Shown here one piece after another: positions 1 through 8,568 of a stretch of 64,000 nt of DNA; position 1 is the first letter of the stretch; every line of letters begins with the position of its first letter. The stretch covers positions 60,258 to 124,257 of the forward strand of contig JAHBXE010000012.1 of NCBI GenBank assembly GCA_019636625.1. Direction: 5' to 3'. The position numbers and the translations under genes are program-made. The notes beneath the pieces were generated by a model. It saw only the letters and a list, made by a program, of their open reading frames with translations, had not been told where the DNA came from and made no database searches. This DNA is from Phycisphaeraceae bacterium (GTDB lineage: Bacteria > Planctomycetota > Phycisphaerae > Phycisphaerales > UBA1924).

Positions 1-2
1 CG

Positions 3-734
3 CTGATGGTGGTCAAAGGCGTTCAGGCCGACGACTTCGACTCGGTGAAGTACATCGTCTCGGGCGGCGAGCCGCTGCCCGACGCCGTCTTCCAGTCGTT
101 CAAGGAGAAGTTCGGGAAGATCATCAACGAAGGGTACGGATTGACGGAGACATCTCCAGTGACGCACTGGTGCCGCCCCGGTGAGTGGCGGGCGCACTCC
201 GTCGGCCCCGCCCTCCCCCGGATGGGTGTGAAGATCAAGGACCCGACCACGGGCGCCGTGCTCGGACCGGACACGGACGGCGAGGTCGTCATGAAGGGCC
301 CGAACGTGATGAAGGGGTACTTCAAGCTGCCCGCGGAAACGGCGGCGACCTTCGACGCCGAGGGCTACTTCAAGACCGGCGACATGGGGCGCGTGGACAA
401 GGATGGTTTCCTGTACATCACCGGCCGGATCAAGGAGATGCTGATCATCGGCGGCGAGAACGTCTTCCCTCGTGAGATCGAAGAGGTCCTCAACCGTCAC
501 CCGGCTGTCAATGCCTCCGGCGTCATCGGGATCCACGATCCCATGCGGGGCGAGTTGCCGCTGGCCTTCGTCGAGCTGAAGGAAGGGCAGACAACGGACG
601 AGAAATCGCTCAAGATCTGGTGCCGCGAGAGTCTCGCCGGGTACAAGGTCCCCTCGGAGATCCGCATCATCCCGGCCCTGCCGCGGAACCCGACGGGAAA
701 GATCATGCGACGTGAGCTCAAGAAGCTGGTGTAG
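3..734 (+). CDS. AMP-dependent acyl-CoA synthetase/ligase, C-terminal part (5' end outside window)
   Basis: Carboxyl half of an ANL-superfamily adenylate-forming enzyme that activates a carboxylic acid, probably a fatty acid, to its CoA ester by way of an acyl-AMP. Visible family motifs in order are YGLTETSP (the A5 adenylate motif), YFKTGDMGRVDKDGFLYITG followed by the R-IKEM hinge (A7/A8), GGENVFPREIEEVL, and PRNPTGKIMRREL near the end, whose Lys is the adenylation Lys of the A10 motif. The frame is open to the left edge, so the N-terminal P-loop (A3) lies upstream; the first in-window ATG at 6 is internal. Substrate is not determinable from this part. The next gene starts 50 bp downstream on the same strand. 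Confidence 0.9.
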   Translation: MMVVKGVQADDFDSVKYIVSGGEPLPDAVFQSFKEKFGKIINEGYGLTETSPVTHWCRPGEWRAHSVGPALPRMGVKIKDPTTGAVLGPDTDGEVVMKGPNVMKGYFKLPAETAATFDAEGYFKTGDMGRVDKDGFLYITGRIKEMLIIGGENVFPREIEEVLNRHPAVNASGVIGIHDPMRGELPLAFVELKEGQTTDEKSLKIWCRESLAGYKVPSEIRIIPALPRNPTGKIMRRELKKLV

Positions 735-784
735 CCCCGGAAGGCGGGGATACCCGATAAACTCAAGGGCCACGGAGAACTCGC

Positions 785-1429
785 ATGGAACTGTACATCG
801 ACACCGCCAGCCTGGATGAGATCAAGCAAGCCCACGACATGGGCGTTCTCGACGGGGTGACCACCAATCCCTCGCTCATCGCCAAGGAGAAGGTGCCCTA
901 CGCCAAGCGCCTGGCCGAGATCTGCGAGGTCGTCAAGGGGCCGGTCTCGGCGGAAGTGATCGCGACCGACTACGAGGGCATGCTCAAGGAAGGGCGCGAG
1001 CACGCCAAGATCGCGCCCAACATTGTCATCAAGCTGCCCAGCACGCTGGACGGCCTTCGGGCGTGCAAGACCTTCAGCGAGGAAGGGAAGAAGACCAACC
1101 TGACCCTGTGTTTCCAGCCGATGCAGGCGATGCTCGTGGCCAAGGCCGGCGCCTTCCTGGTCAGCCCGTTCATTGGTCGGCTTGACGATGTGTCCGAAGA
1201 TGGGATGGATCTGATCCATCGCATCCGCACGATTTACGACAACTACGGGTATAAGACCAAGGTTCTCGCCGCCTCGATCCGCCACCCCAAGCACATGGTG
1301 GACTGCGCCCTCGCCGGGGCTGACGTCGCCACGGTGCCCTTCGCCGTCATCAAGCAACTCCTCAGCCACCCACTCACCGACTCGGGCCTGAAGAAGTTTG
1401 TGGAGGACTACCGCAAGGCGTTTGGTTGA
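785..1429 (+). CDS. Transaldolase / fructose-6-phosphate aldolase-like (small TalC/FSA type)
   Basis: A 214-residue single-domain TIM-barrel aldolase of the short transaldolase family that forms a Schiff base with dihydroxyacetone-type substrates in the pentose phosphate pathway or sugar aldol chemistry. It opens with MELYIDTASLDEI and carries VTTNPSLIAKE, NIVIKLPST (the Lys aligning with the catalytic Lys), SPFIGRLDD and VLAASIRHP, all typical of the group. Length is normal for the family. Members split between true transaldolases and fructose-6-phosphate aldolases, and sequence reading alone does not separate them here. Its 3' end faces ridA, with a 25-bp perfect inverted repeat in between. 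Confidence 0.92.
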   Translation: MELYIDTASLDEIKQAHDMGVLDGVTTNPSLIAKEKVPYAKRLAEICEVVKGPVSAEVIATDYEGMLKEGREHAKIAPNIVIKLPSTLDGLRACKTFSEEGKKTNLTLCFQPMQAMLVAKAGAFLVSPFIGRLDDVSEDGMDLIHRIRTIYDNYGYKTKVLAASIRHPKHMVDCALAGADVATVPFAVIKQLLSHPLTDSGLKKFVEDYRKAFG

Positions 1430-1437
1430 GGTGAGTG

Positions 1438-1568
1438 CGCGGAGGCGCGGAGTTCACGCGGAAGCCGCGGAGAAAAATCAAAGTTGAAGAATCAGAAGCG
1501 GCGAGCAAAGTCTGCTCTCGAAAGTGGCCTTACCTCTGTGCCCTCCGCGTGAACTCCGCGCCTCCGCG
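1438..1568. repeat. Intergenic inverted-repeat element, copy 1 (25-bp perfect arms)
   Basis: The arm at 1438-1462 is the exact reverse complement of 1544-1568 (25 of 25 bases), with 81 bases between. The arms are built from the words GCGGAGG, GCGGAG and TTCACGCGGA. The element fills the gap between the convergent tal and ridA genes, so transcripts from either side would fold into a long hairpin and it could act as a bidirectional terminator. Related but more degenerate elements lie at 8569, 43482 and 44747. Confidence 0.85.
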
Positions 1569-1575
1569 TACCTCT

Positions 1576-2043
1576 TCACCCCACCTCAAACACAAACTCC
1601 ACCTCCACGGGCGCGCCCAGCGGCAATGCCACGCTCCCCACCGCCGCCCGCGCGTGCCGGCCCGCCTCTCCGAAAATCGACACGAGCAACTCGCTCGCGC
1701 CGTTGGCCACCTTGGGTTGGTCCGTGAACCCCGGTTCGCTGCAGACGAACACCCCGACCCGCACCACCTGCCGGATCTTCTCCAGCGTGCCCAGTTCCGC
1801 CTTCGCCGCGGCCAGGCCGTTGAGCACACACTGCCTGGCGCACTCCTGGGCCCGCTCAATCGACACCTGGGCCGGCACCGTGCCACGGGCCATCAGTTCC
1901 CCTCCCCAGAGCGGAATCTGTCCGGAAACGAACAGCAGGTTGCCCGCCCTTCGGCAGGGGATGTACGCCGCGACCGGCTTGGGGGGGGTGGGAAGTGTCA
2001 GTCCAAGTTCAGTCAAACGGCTTTCCGTGTCGATACGACTCAT
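1576..2043 (-). CDS. RidA/YjgF/YER057c/UK114 family protein
   Basis: A 155-residue small protein of the Rid family, whose archetype RidA hydrolyses reactive enamine/imine intermediates released by PLP enzymes. Signature segments are NLLFVSGQIP, AAAKAELGTLEKIRQVVRVGVFV, and GRHARAAVGSVALPLGAPVEVEF, in which RAAVGSVALP contains the Arg position that binds substrate carboxylate in active Rids. Members form trimers with sites between subunits. It is somewhat longer than the 125-130 residue norm because of an N-terminal extension (about residues 1-25), like the YjgF-like C-terminal subgroup. Upstream, 2067-2090 can fold into an 8-bp stem in its leader. Confidence 0.88.
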   Translation of the reverse strand: MSRIDTESRLTELGLTLPTPPKPVAAYIPCRRAGNLLFVSGQIPLWGGELMARGTVPAQVSIERAQECARQCVLNGLAAAKAELGTLEKIRQVVRVGVFVCSEPGFTDQPKVANGASELLVSIFGEAGRHARAAVGSVALPLGAPVEVEFVFEVG

Positions 2044-2712
2044 GGCGGGGCTCCTGTAGCCTTGCCGCGGGCCCGGTTTCGGGGGCCCGCAGGGGCGATT
2101 CTGGCCCTAAGGTAGCGTCCCTCGGTGGCGCGGCCGACCCCCGCGTCCCGCCCTCGGAAAGGGGGTGCCGGACAGGAAGCTCCGGAAATAACCCAGATTC
2201 CGCCCCGGGGAAGGAACCCCCCGGCTTGACATGCGGAAAGAATGCTGTATCTTGTTCGGTGCACGCGTGCAGCGGCACGGCCTTAACGGGCGGTGCCGGA
2301 CAGACTGGCGAGTGAACGGGCGATTCGGTTCGCAATGGCCTTATGGATTGTCGAAGGCTGCCGACGCATTCAAGCAGCCCCCCGCATCACCCGCCGACAT
2401 CCTGATGGCGCCCGCAACTGCGTCCCTCTGGTGACGCAGCTCCGAGGCGTGAGTCGTTTCGGCGGATCGATCCTCATCATGAGACTGCGAGTCCGACCTC
2501 GGGCGAGTTGTCGCGGCATTCATCCTCGACAGCGCCGCTCGCGTAAGCTCGTGCCGGACATGGGAGGGTCCATCCTACAGGTGGTGATACACGGCGCTAT
2601 GGAGCGCCAGACCGTTCCGGGTACGTTGCCCGGAGCGTGACACAAAGGAACCCGGGGAACCGCGGACTTTCAGTGTGAAAGCCGGGACCCCAGAACATGT
2701 TTGGAGATTCCA
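2044..2712. other. Long intergenic leader region between ridA and the first prepilin
   Basis: About 670 bp with no convincing coding sequence on either strand. It contains a hairpin at 2067-2090 (GCGGGCCC arms) in the ridA leader, a sigma-70-like promoter at 2226-2253 pointing right, and a stem at 2613-2637 (nine pairs, one G-T) about 75 bp before the prepilin start. If the promoter is used, the prepilin mRNA has a 5' leader of about 450 nt. I do not recognise a known riboswitch or leader family in it. Confidence 0.5.
2226..2253 (+). promoter_or_regulatory. Sigma-70-like promoter
   Basis: A perfect -35 box TTGACA (2226-2231) is followed after 16 bp by TATCTT (2248-2253), four of six matches to TATAAT. 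It points toward the prepilin gene at 2713. Such hexamers occur by chance, but a perfect TTGACA in DNA this GC-rich is notable. Downstream transcription start is inferred. Confidence 0.45.
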
Positions 2713-3717
2713 ATGAGTATCCGTAAGGCCTTTACCCTGATCGAGCTGCTGGTGGTCATCGCGATCATCGCGCTGCTCATCGGCATCCTGCTCCCCGCGC
2801 TCGGCAAGGCCCGTCAGTCGGCCCGCCAGCTCAAGGACAGCACGCAGGTTCGCGGCATCCACCAGGGCATGGTGACCTGGGCCCAGAACAACGGCGACGA
2901 CTTCCCGCTGCCCAGCCGCGTTGACCGGGCGAACTACGTCGTCAACCAGCCCGCCGCCAACGCCCACGTCAAGGACCTGACCCGGCACATCTTCTCCATG
3001 CTGATCTTCAACGGCACGGTCTCGACCGAGATCTTCTTCAATCCCGCCGAGTCCAGCGGCAGCGTTCGTCTCAACGATTCGTACGAGTTCGACCAGCCGC
3101 AGGGCGCCGCGACCCCCGCTCAGGCCACATGGGACCCCAAGTTCCGCGGCACGCCCTCGGACGCCGCCATCGGCAACCAGACGGCGACGGACCCGGGCAA
3201 TAACTCCTACGCCCACACGCCGCCCTTCGGCAAGCGTCGGGCCCGCTGGTCCAACACCTTCAACGCTTCGGAAGCCGTCATGGGCAACCGCGGCCCGATC
3301 TTCTCGCTCACTGGCTCGGGTCCGACCCGCCAGTGGAACCTGGTCACCAGCAGCGCCTACGGCGACCAGTCCATCACGCTCCTGATTCACGGCAGCCGGG
3401 TCAAGTGGGAAGGTAACATCGCTTTCAACGACAACCACGTGGACTTCCTGACCAAGGCGGATCCCGAGTCCGTGACCTTCACGCTCGGCGTCGCGCAGGC
3501 CAACACCCGCACGGTTCCGGACAACATCTTCATCAACGAGAACGACAACAACGGCAACCCGGAAGCCAACGGTGGCCAGTCCGCGGGAGGCGGAACCAAT
3601 CAGCAGGGTACCTACCAGGATGGGCTAGTGTGGCAGAACGCCAATGCTTATCTGCGGCCTTACCATACGGTTGCGGGCAATGCTTCCCAGCCTTCGATCT
3701 CAGTTTGGGTCGACTAA
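2713..3717 (+). CDS. DUF1559-like prepilin (type II pseudopilin-like, H-x9-DG family)
   Basis: A 334-residue protein with a type IV prepilin leader: MSIRKA then [24 protein letters not shown], cut by prepilin peptidase before the Phe, after which the helix spans the inner membrane. The large globular remainder resembles the planctomycete-specific DUF1559/H-x9-DG prepilin-like proteins; here WEGNIAFNDNHVDF is the equivalent of the C-terminal signature. The ATG at 2713 is chosen because GGAG lies 6 bp upstream; an in-frame TTG at 2701 lacks a ribosome site. The residue before the cut is Ala, not the usual Gly. A paralogue with the same plan lies at 5875. Function in pilus or secretion is inferred. 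Confidence 0.85.
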   Translation: MSIRKAFTLIELLVVIAIIALLIGILLPALGKARQSARQLKDSTQVRGIHQGMVTWAQNNGDDFPLPSRVDRANYVVNQPAANAHVKDLTRHIFSMLIFNGTVSTEIFFNPAESSGSVRLNDSYEFDQPQGAATPAQATWDPKFRGTPSDAAIGNQTATDPGNNSYAHTPPFGKRRARWSNTFNASEAVMGNRGPIFSLTGSGPTRQWNLVTSSAYGDQSITLLIHGSRVKWEGNIAFNDNHVDFLTKADPESVTFTLGVAQANTRTVPDNIFINENDNNGNPEANGGQSAGGGTNQQGTYQDGLVWQNANAYLRPYHTVAGNASQPSISVWVD

Positions 3718-3761
3718 GAGATTGTTGGCCAAGCGGGCCACCACTCAAAGTTGTGTGATTG

Positions 3762-3793
3762 AAAACGCCGCCTCCGGGCGGCGTTTTCCTTTT
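3762..3793 (+). terminator. Rho-independent terminator after the first prepilin
   Basis: An 11-bp perfect stem (3762-3772 with 3777-3787, including A/T ends) around a TCCG loop is followed by a T-rich run (TTTTCCTTTT). It lies 44 bp past the prepilin stop, a textbook intrinsic terminator. Confidence 0.88.
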
Positions 3794-3874
3794 CACACAT
3801 ATTGGTGTGGTGGCGCACGCTTGCGGGGGCCATAGTCTCCCCGTGAGCCATATCGGCCCCAAAGGAGCGACGCA

Positions 3875-5671
3875 ATGAAACTGAGCAGGCATCTTGCAGC
3901 AGTCGGACTCTTGGCGTTCACCGGATACAGTTACGGGCAGTGTCAGGCGTGTTATGCAAACTGCGACGGCAGTACGGGAACGCCGGTGCTTACTGCGAAC
4001 GATTTCCAGTGCTTCCTGGACGCCTACAGCTCGGGGAGCCCTTATGCGGATTGTGATGGTTCGGGCTCTCTCACGGCGAACGACTTTAACTGTTTCATGA
4101 CGGCGTATGCAGCTGGAGTGTGCCCAACTTCGCAGCCGACACACTATCTGCATGGCACGATCAGCGGTACGATCTTTCGAGAAGGGGACGTCGTAATCGG
4201 ACACAACGGGAGTTCCAATGCGACTGCGTTCATTGCGGGGAACACCACAATCATTGTCAGAAACGGATCGATTTCCGTGATCGGAGGAGGGATTCGAGAC
4301 AGTCGTGATCTCAACGGCGAGCCGGGCGAAAATGGTACGGGGTCTTCGAGTCCGACCGCTGGTGAAAGCGGTCTCACGCCGTACAGCTTGACACTCAAGA
4401 CTTATGGCAGTCCAGCATGTAGCGCGGACATCACAGTGTCTGCGAGTGTGAATTTCCGAGGTGGCAATGGGGGAGACGGTGGAAATGGGTATGACGGCGA
4501 CACGCATCTATCTGGGTGCGTTTGGGAGTCCCCTCAAAGTGGCCAAGTTCCCGGTGACGGGGCCGCCGGGGGTACCGTAAACGTGCAGTGTGGAGGACAG
4601 TTTGCTGTGATTGGGTCTGGCGCTATTGACGTATCTGGTGGCGCAGGCGGTCGGGGAGGAAGCGTGGGAGGAAACAACCGCAATAGTGGGGGAGCGGGGT
4701 ATCCGCAAGATGGCGGTTCAGGCGGAGCGGGCGGAACAATTGTGGTTTCGTACACAGGAGTCAGTACAGCTGCATTGGGAGGTGTAGGGGGAGGGATCGG
4801 CACGCCGTCGATAGTGGCGGAGGGCGGGAATGGTGGGCATGGCGGTGCCTTTCACGGGTCGGGTCAATACCCGCGGACAGGGGGATCAGGAGGTAACGCC
4901 GGAGACGGCGGATTGATTGATGTAACCTATCCGAACTGGGGAGTGTCCAACGGAGTTGTGTCAGTCAACGGCGGATCGGGTGGATCGGGCGGGTATGGTA
5001 TAGATGCACTGGCAGAATGCTGGGACGTGTGCATCTATCCCGGCACATCGGCCGGCAATGGAGGAGCGGCAGGTGATGGGGGAGGCGCGGGAGCGATAAT
5101 CGTCGAAGCTGATGAGATCGAACTTTCCGAAGATAGTGTATCTCGCGCCAATGGAGGCGTGGGGGGAAATGGTGGACGAGGAGGGCAATCGCAGCCGTCC
5201 ATTGACTGTACAACGGGCTGCACGAGCGGGACGAATGGTGTTCTCGGTGGTGACGGTGGCGCAGGTGGAGGAGGCGGGAACATCAACTTGCTCGCAAGTG
5301 TCGCGACCATTCACGCCAATGCGTGGATTCAGGTTTTTGGGGGCAACGGCGGTCTCGGAATGACAGGTGGCTACGCGGGGCTTTGCGACACGTGCAGTTC
5401 TGCAGATGGAGGGCAAGGTGGCGGGGGTGGAGTTGGTGGGGACGGTGGCGCTCTCATTGTCACCGGTGCCGGTGGCTCTTTTTCAACTTCGGGAAGGGCA
5501 AACGGCGGAAACGGTGGTGCTGGCGGAGCAGGGGGCGAGCCTGAAGGATTACCAGGTTCGGGAGGGGGCGCTGGAGGCGCTGGCACGGTAACCGTGAATG
5601 GCGGTTCGCCTGTTTCCGGGTCCAGCGGTTCTACTGGCTCAAACGGTGACGCGGGCGACGACTGTCCCTGA
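3875..5671 (+). CDS. Secreted glycine-rich repeat protein with N-terminal dockerin-like module
   Basis: 598 residues. Residues 1-21 form a signal peptide ending near YSYGQC. Residues about 26-86 hold two EF-hand-like dockerin repeats (CYANCDGSTGTPVLTANDF and YADCDGSGSLTANDF, each followed by a CF-A helix). From about residue 190 to the end the chain is dominated by GGxGGxGG and GNGGxGG repeats interrupted by Cys-containing inserts (for example CWDVCIYPG and CTTGCTSG), ending in DDCP. Dockerin modules normally sit at the C-terminus, so an N-terminal one is odd. The coding sequence uses more A- and T-ending Gly codons (GGA, GGT) than its neighbours. It begins 13 bp after AAGGAG and ends before a strong terminator, so it is probably its own unit. 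Likely an extracellular matrix or adhesin-like protein; no enzymatic motif is seen. Confidence 0.8.
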   Translation: MKLSRHLAAVGLLAFTGYSYGQCQACYANCDGSTGTPVLTANDFQCFLDAYSSGSPYADCDGSGSLTANDFNCFMTAYAAGVCPTSQPTHYLHGTISGTIFREGDVVIGHNGSSNATAFIAGNTTIIVRNGSISVIGGGIRDSRDLNGEPGENGTGSSSPTAGESGLTPYSLTLKTYGSPACSADITVSASVNFRGGNGGDGGNGYDGDTHLSGCVWESPQSGQVPGDGAAGGTVNVQCGGQFAVIGSGAIDVSGGAGGRGGSVGGNNRNSGGAGYPQDGGSGGAGGTIVVSYTGVSTAALGGVGGGIGTPSIVAEGGNGGHGGAFHGSGQYPRTGGSGGNAGDGGLIDVTYPNWGVSNGVVSVNGGSGGSGGYGIDALAECWDVCIYPGTSAGNGGAAGDGGGAGAIIVEADEIELSEDSVSRANGGVGGNGGRGGQSQPSIDCTTGCTSGTNGVLGGDGGAGGGGGNINLLASVATIHANAWIQVFGGNGGLGMTGGYAGLCDTCSSADGGQGGGGGVGGDGGALIVTGAGGSFSTSGRANGGNGGAGGAGGEPEGLPGSGGGAGGAGTVTVNGGSPVSGSSGSTGSNGDAGDDCP

Positions 5672-5689
5672 TCTGAATTGGCTTGTTAT

Positions 5690-5725
5690 GCGGCCGCGAC
5701 GCCATCGTCGCGGCCGCTTTCTTTT
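5690..5725 (+). terminator. Rho-independent terminator after the glycine-rich protein
   Basis: A 12-bp perfect GC stem (5690-5701 with 5706-5717) with a CCAT loop is followed by TTTCTTTT, 18 bp after the stop codon. Strong intrinsic terminator. Confidence 0.9.
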
Positions 5726-5874
5726 GAACGGGGGAGTGGAACTTTCGGCGCTGCTCGTGGTATCTTCTTGAAACCACTCGTTGCCTACTGGGACGACGGG
5801 CCGTGAGGCTTCGAGGTCTTGTGTGGCATGATGCTCAAGTGACTCAATCGGCGTCGTCTAGACGGGTGATCCGA

Positions 5875-6831
5875 ATGAACCTCTCCGATCGATCTCGCCG
5901 CGGATTCACCTTGATCGAGCTCCTGGTGGTCATTGCCATCATCGGCACGCTCATCAGCCTGCTGCTTCCGGCGCTAGGGCAGGCCCGGAGGACCGCGCGC
6001 CAGCTCAAATGTTCCACGAGCATACGGAGCATCGTGCAGGGCATGGTCATGTGGGCGCAGAACAACTCGGACAGCTACCCGATGCCAAGCCTTGTGGACA
6101 AGACCGAGGCCACCGTGCTGATCCAGCTTGTCGAAGCCGAGAAGGACAACACGGGGAACATCATGTCCGTCATGGTGTATGGTGGCTTGGTGCCGCCGCT
6201 GCTGCTGCGCTGTCCTTCGGAGACGAACCCGCTCGTGCAGATCGATGAGGCGTACGAGTACATCGAACCCCAGCGAGCGCAGGATCCCCGTGCCGCGGCG
6301 TGGGATCCGGGGTTTGCCGGTGTGCCACAGGAATCCGGCACAGGCGGGGGGAACGTCCGCCGGAGCGTCAACGCGAACAGCTCGTACGCTCATCTACCGC
6401 CGTTTGGCGCGCGGCGAGCGAAGTGGATGAGCACGTACAGCTCAAGCGAAGCCGTGTTCAGCGACCGTGGGCCGGTGTACGGCGGATCGCCGGGTGCGTG
6501 GCAGTTGGTTCCCGGGCCGTTCGGGACAGGCTCCGGGGCCATCCGCATACACGGGTCAACCAACCGCTGGATGGGCAACGTGGGTTACAACGATGGCCGC
6601 GTGGCCCAGGAGAGCCGGCCCGATCCGCGGACCTTGCACTGGGGCTTTCCGGCGCTCGGCCCAGCCCAGCGGAACAGCTTTGACAACATCTTCGTGAATG
6701 AGAACGACCGGACGGGCCTGGTTGAGCCCGACAGTGAGCCGGCGAGGAACGCCAATGTTTTGCTGCGGCCGTACAAGGACGTCAGGGTGACGCCAAACGA
6801 TGAGCTTCGATGCACCCCGTGGGTGGATTGA
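5875..6831 (+). CDS. DUF1559-like prepilin, second copy
   Basis: 318 residues from the ATG at 5875; an in-frame GTG at 5803 would add 24 residues before the leader and is less likely. The leader NLSDRSRRG is followed by [24 protein letters not shown], here with the canonical Gly before the cleavage site. The mature part parallels the 2713 product: [15 protein letters not shown] matches [30 protein letters not shown] matches SYAHTPPFGKRRARW, and [11 protein letters not shown] matches PDNIFINENDN. Both end in the tripeptide WVD. The two are clear paralogues flanking the Gly-rich dockerin gene, which suggests duplication. Predicted inner-membrane/periplasmic fibre or pseudopilus component. Confidence 0.85.
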   Translation: MNLSDRSRRGFTLIELLVVIAIIGTLISLLLPALGQARRTARQLKCSTSIRSIVQGMVMWAQNNSDSYPMPSLVDKTEATVLIQLVEAEKDNTGNIMSVMVYGGLVPPLLLRCPSETNPLVQIDEAYEYIEPQRAQDPRAAAWDPGFAGVPQESGTGGGNVRRSVNANSSYAHLPPFGARRAKWMSTYSSSEAVFSDRGPVYGGSPGAWQLVPGPFGTGSGAIRIHGSTNRWMGNVGYNDGRVAQESRPDPRTLHWGFPALGPAQRNSFDNIFVNENDRTGLVEPDSEPARNANVLLRPYKDVRVTPNDELRCTPWVD

Positions 6832-6861
6832 CGACAGTCGGGGGTGGTGGGCGATCCCGAA

Positions 6862-7524
6862 TCAGGCCTGCTGACGGCGCCGGGCCTTGCGGGCAACGGC
6901 GATACCGCCGAGCATCGCGAGACCGGCCCAAGCGGCCGTGGGCAGCGGGACGACGGTGACGAAGATGTCCATGTCGCCCGAACCTGCGCCGTTGGAATCG
7001 GGGATCCAGTTGAACTGGAGGAAGCTGCCGATCAGCGGGAGGTTGAACCACGGGGAGACATCAACGTTCCCGAACTGGGAGTCGGAGAAGCCGCCGCCGC
7101 CCGTGAGGCCCTCGATCTTGTACCCGCCGCCGACGTAGGACTGAACCTGGCCGCCGGAGCCGATGGAGGTGGTGTAGGTGTCCGTTCCGCCGTTGACCGC
7201 GATGGTCAGCGAGCCGCCGGTGACCTGACCGTTGACGAGGTTGATCTGGCCGGTGAAGTTGGAGAGGGAGCCATTGAAGCCGAGGTTGGCGAGCGGGCCA
7301 CCCGTGGTGGTGCCGAACATGCCGTTGAGTACCGTCGTGTTGGCGATCATCGAGAAGTTGATCGAGCCCGTGTGCGAAAGCCCGCCGAAGGCCGAGGCCT
7401 GACCGGCGCTGTTCTGCGATTGGACAGCGAAGCTGTTGACATCGAACTGCAGGATCGACTGCGCCTGCGCGAGGCCCGCGGCCGCGAGGATCGATGACAC
7501 ACCGACTGCACACAACGTCTTCAT
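6862..7524 (-). CDS. Secreted protein with PEP-CTERM-type sorting tail
   Basis: 220 residues. The start at 7524 is chosen because GAGAGGA precedes it at good spacing; an upstream in-frame GTG at 7605 has no support. Signal peptide: MKTLCAVGVSSILAAAGLAQAQ. The body is Gly/Ser/Asn-rich beta-type sequence without a recognised domain. The tail reads VPLPTAAWAGLAMLGG then RKARRR, the P-x-P, hydrophobic helix and basic end of exosortase substrates. Such proteins are exported, clipped by an exosortase and released or anchored at the outer surface. It is divergent from the rhamnose operon. No enzymatic residues recognised. Confidence 0.72.
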   Translation of the reverse strand: MKTLCAVGVSSILAAAGLAQAQSILQFDVNSFAVQSQNSAGQASAFGGLSHTGSINFSMIANTTVLNGMFGTTTGGPLANLGFNGSLSNFTGQINLVNGQVTGGSLTIAVNGGTDTYTTSIGSGGQVQSYVGGGYKIEGLTGGGGFSDSQFGNVDVSPWFNLPLIGSFLQFNWIPDSNGAGSGDMDIFVTVVPLPTAAWAGLAMLGGIAVARKARRRQQA

Positions 7525-7715
7525 ATTCCTCTCACTCTCTGCCGCGGGCGGTTGAAAAGAAGCCCCCGCGCGGCCCCAAACCCCACAACATCCCTTCCGA
7601 CCCAAAGTAAACCACGGTTCTCACCTGAAAGCAAGAGGAATCCGACGAAAACCGGCGCTATCGGGCCTGAAAAATGCTGACATTGTGCACGGTTCGGCGT
7701 GGAGCCGGCGTGGAA

Positions 7716-7744
7716 CAGGAGTGGGTCGAGGAACGTCTTATAAT
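7716..7744 (+). promoter_or_regulatory. Putative promoter of the dTDP-rhamnose operon
   Basis: A perfect -10 box TATAAT is at 7739-7744, 58 bp before the rfbA start. The matching -35 position (CAGGAG at about 7716-7721) is poor. A perfect TATAAT in such GC-rich DNA directly ahead of an operon is suggestive. Confidence 0.45.
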
Positions 7745-7801
7745 CCCCTCACGGCCACCTTCCGGAAGGCCGATGAGAGCAGCCTCAGGAGGGCCTGGCC
7801 T

Positions 7802-8563
7802 ATGAAGGGGATCATTCTGGCGGGGGGGCTTGGGACGCGGCTGCGGCCGCTGACGCTGGTGACCAATAAACACCTGCTTCCCGTGTACGACAAGCCCATG
7901 ATCTACTACCCGATCCAGTGCCTGCTGAACGCGGGGATACGGGACATCCTGATCGTGACCGGCGGGGAGCACGCCGGGGACTTCCTGAAGCTCCTGAAGA
8001 ACGGGAAGCATCTTGGGATCCGGCATCTGGAGTATGCCTACCAGGAGGGAGAGGGCGGGATTGCCGACGCCTTGAAGCTGGCGGAAGAGTTCGCCGACGG
8101 CGGGAAGATCTGCGTCGTCCTGGGCGACAACATCATTGAGGGCAACATCAAGCGTGCGGCGGGGGCGTTTTTCACCCAGGCGAGCGGGGCGAAGCTGCTC
8201 CTCAAGGAAGTGCCCGATCCGGAGCGGTTCGGTGTTGCCCGGTTTGAGGGCGAGCCGCCGGGCGGGCGGATCGTGGAGATCATCGAGAAGCCCAAGAAGC
8301 CGCCGAGCCACTACGCGGTAACGGGGATCTACTTCTACGACCAGGATGTCTTTGGAATGTGCAAGCAGCTCAAGCCGTCCGGGCGGGGCGAGCTTGAGAT
8401 CACGGATGTCAACAACGCGTACCTGCAGCGCGGGGATCTGACGTACGAGATCCTCGAGGGGTGGTGGACGGATGCGGGGCAGTTTGAGAGCCTGCACCGG
8501 GCGTGCACCTACGTCGCCGAGGGCGGGGCGAACCACGCGGAGTCGGTGGTGGGGAAGAGCTGA
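7802..8563 (+). CDS. rfbA: Glucose-1-phosphate thymidylyltransferase (short form)
   Basis: A 253-residue sugar nucleotidyltransferase making dTDP-glucose from glucose-1-phosphate and dTTP, first step of dTDP-L-rhamnose synthesis. It starts MKGIILAGGLGTRLRPLT (nucleotide-binding signature), followed by YDKPMIYYPI, LGDNIIEG (metal-binding Asp), GELEITDVNNAYL and GWWTDAGQFESLHRA. AGGAGGG at 7787-7793 sits 8 bp before the ATG and fixes the start. It is shorter than enterobacterial RmlA (about 290) and resembles the 245-250 residue form lacking the C-terminal extension. Heads a four-gene same-strand cluster with rfbC, rfbD and rfbB. Confidence 0.92.
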   Translation: MKGIILAGGLGTRLRPLTLVTNKHLLPVYDKPMIYYPIQCLLNAGIRDILIVTGGEHAGDFLKLLKNGKHLGIRHLEYAYQEGEGGIADALKLAEEFADGGKICVVLGDNIIEGNIKRAAGAFFTQASGAKLLLKEVPDPERFGVARFEGEPPGGRIVEIIEKPKKPPSHYAVTGIYFYDQDVFGMCKQLKPSGRGELEITDVNNAYLQRGDLTYEILEGWWTDAGQFESLHRACTYVAEGGANHAESVVGKS

Positions 8564-8568
8564 CGTGA

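Noticed and set aside
4460..5640. CRISPR-like or tandem DNA repeats in the Gly-rich gene
   Set aside because: The repetition is at protein level (Gly-rich units) with variable DNA spacing and no constant repeat-spacer pattern.
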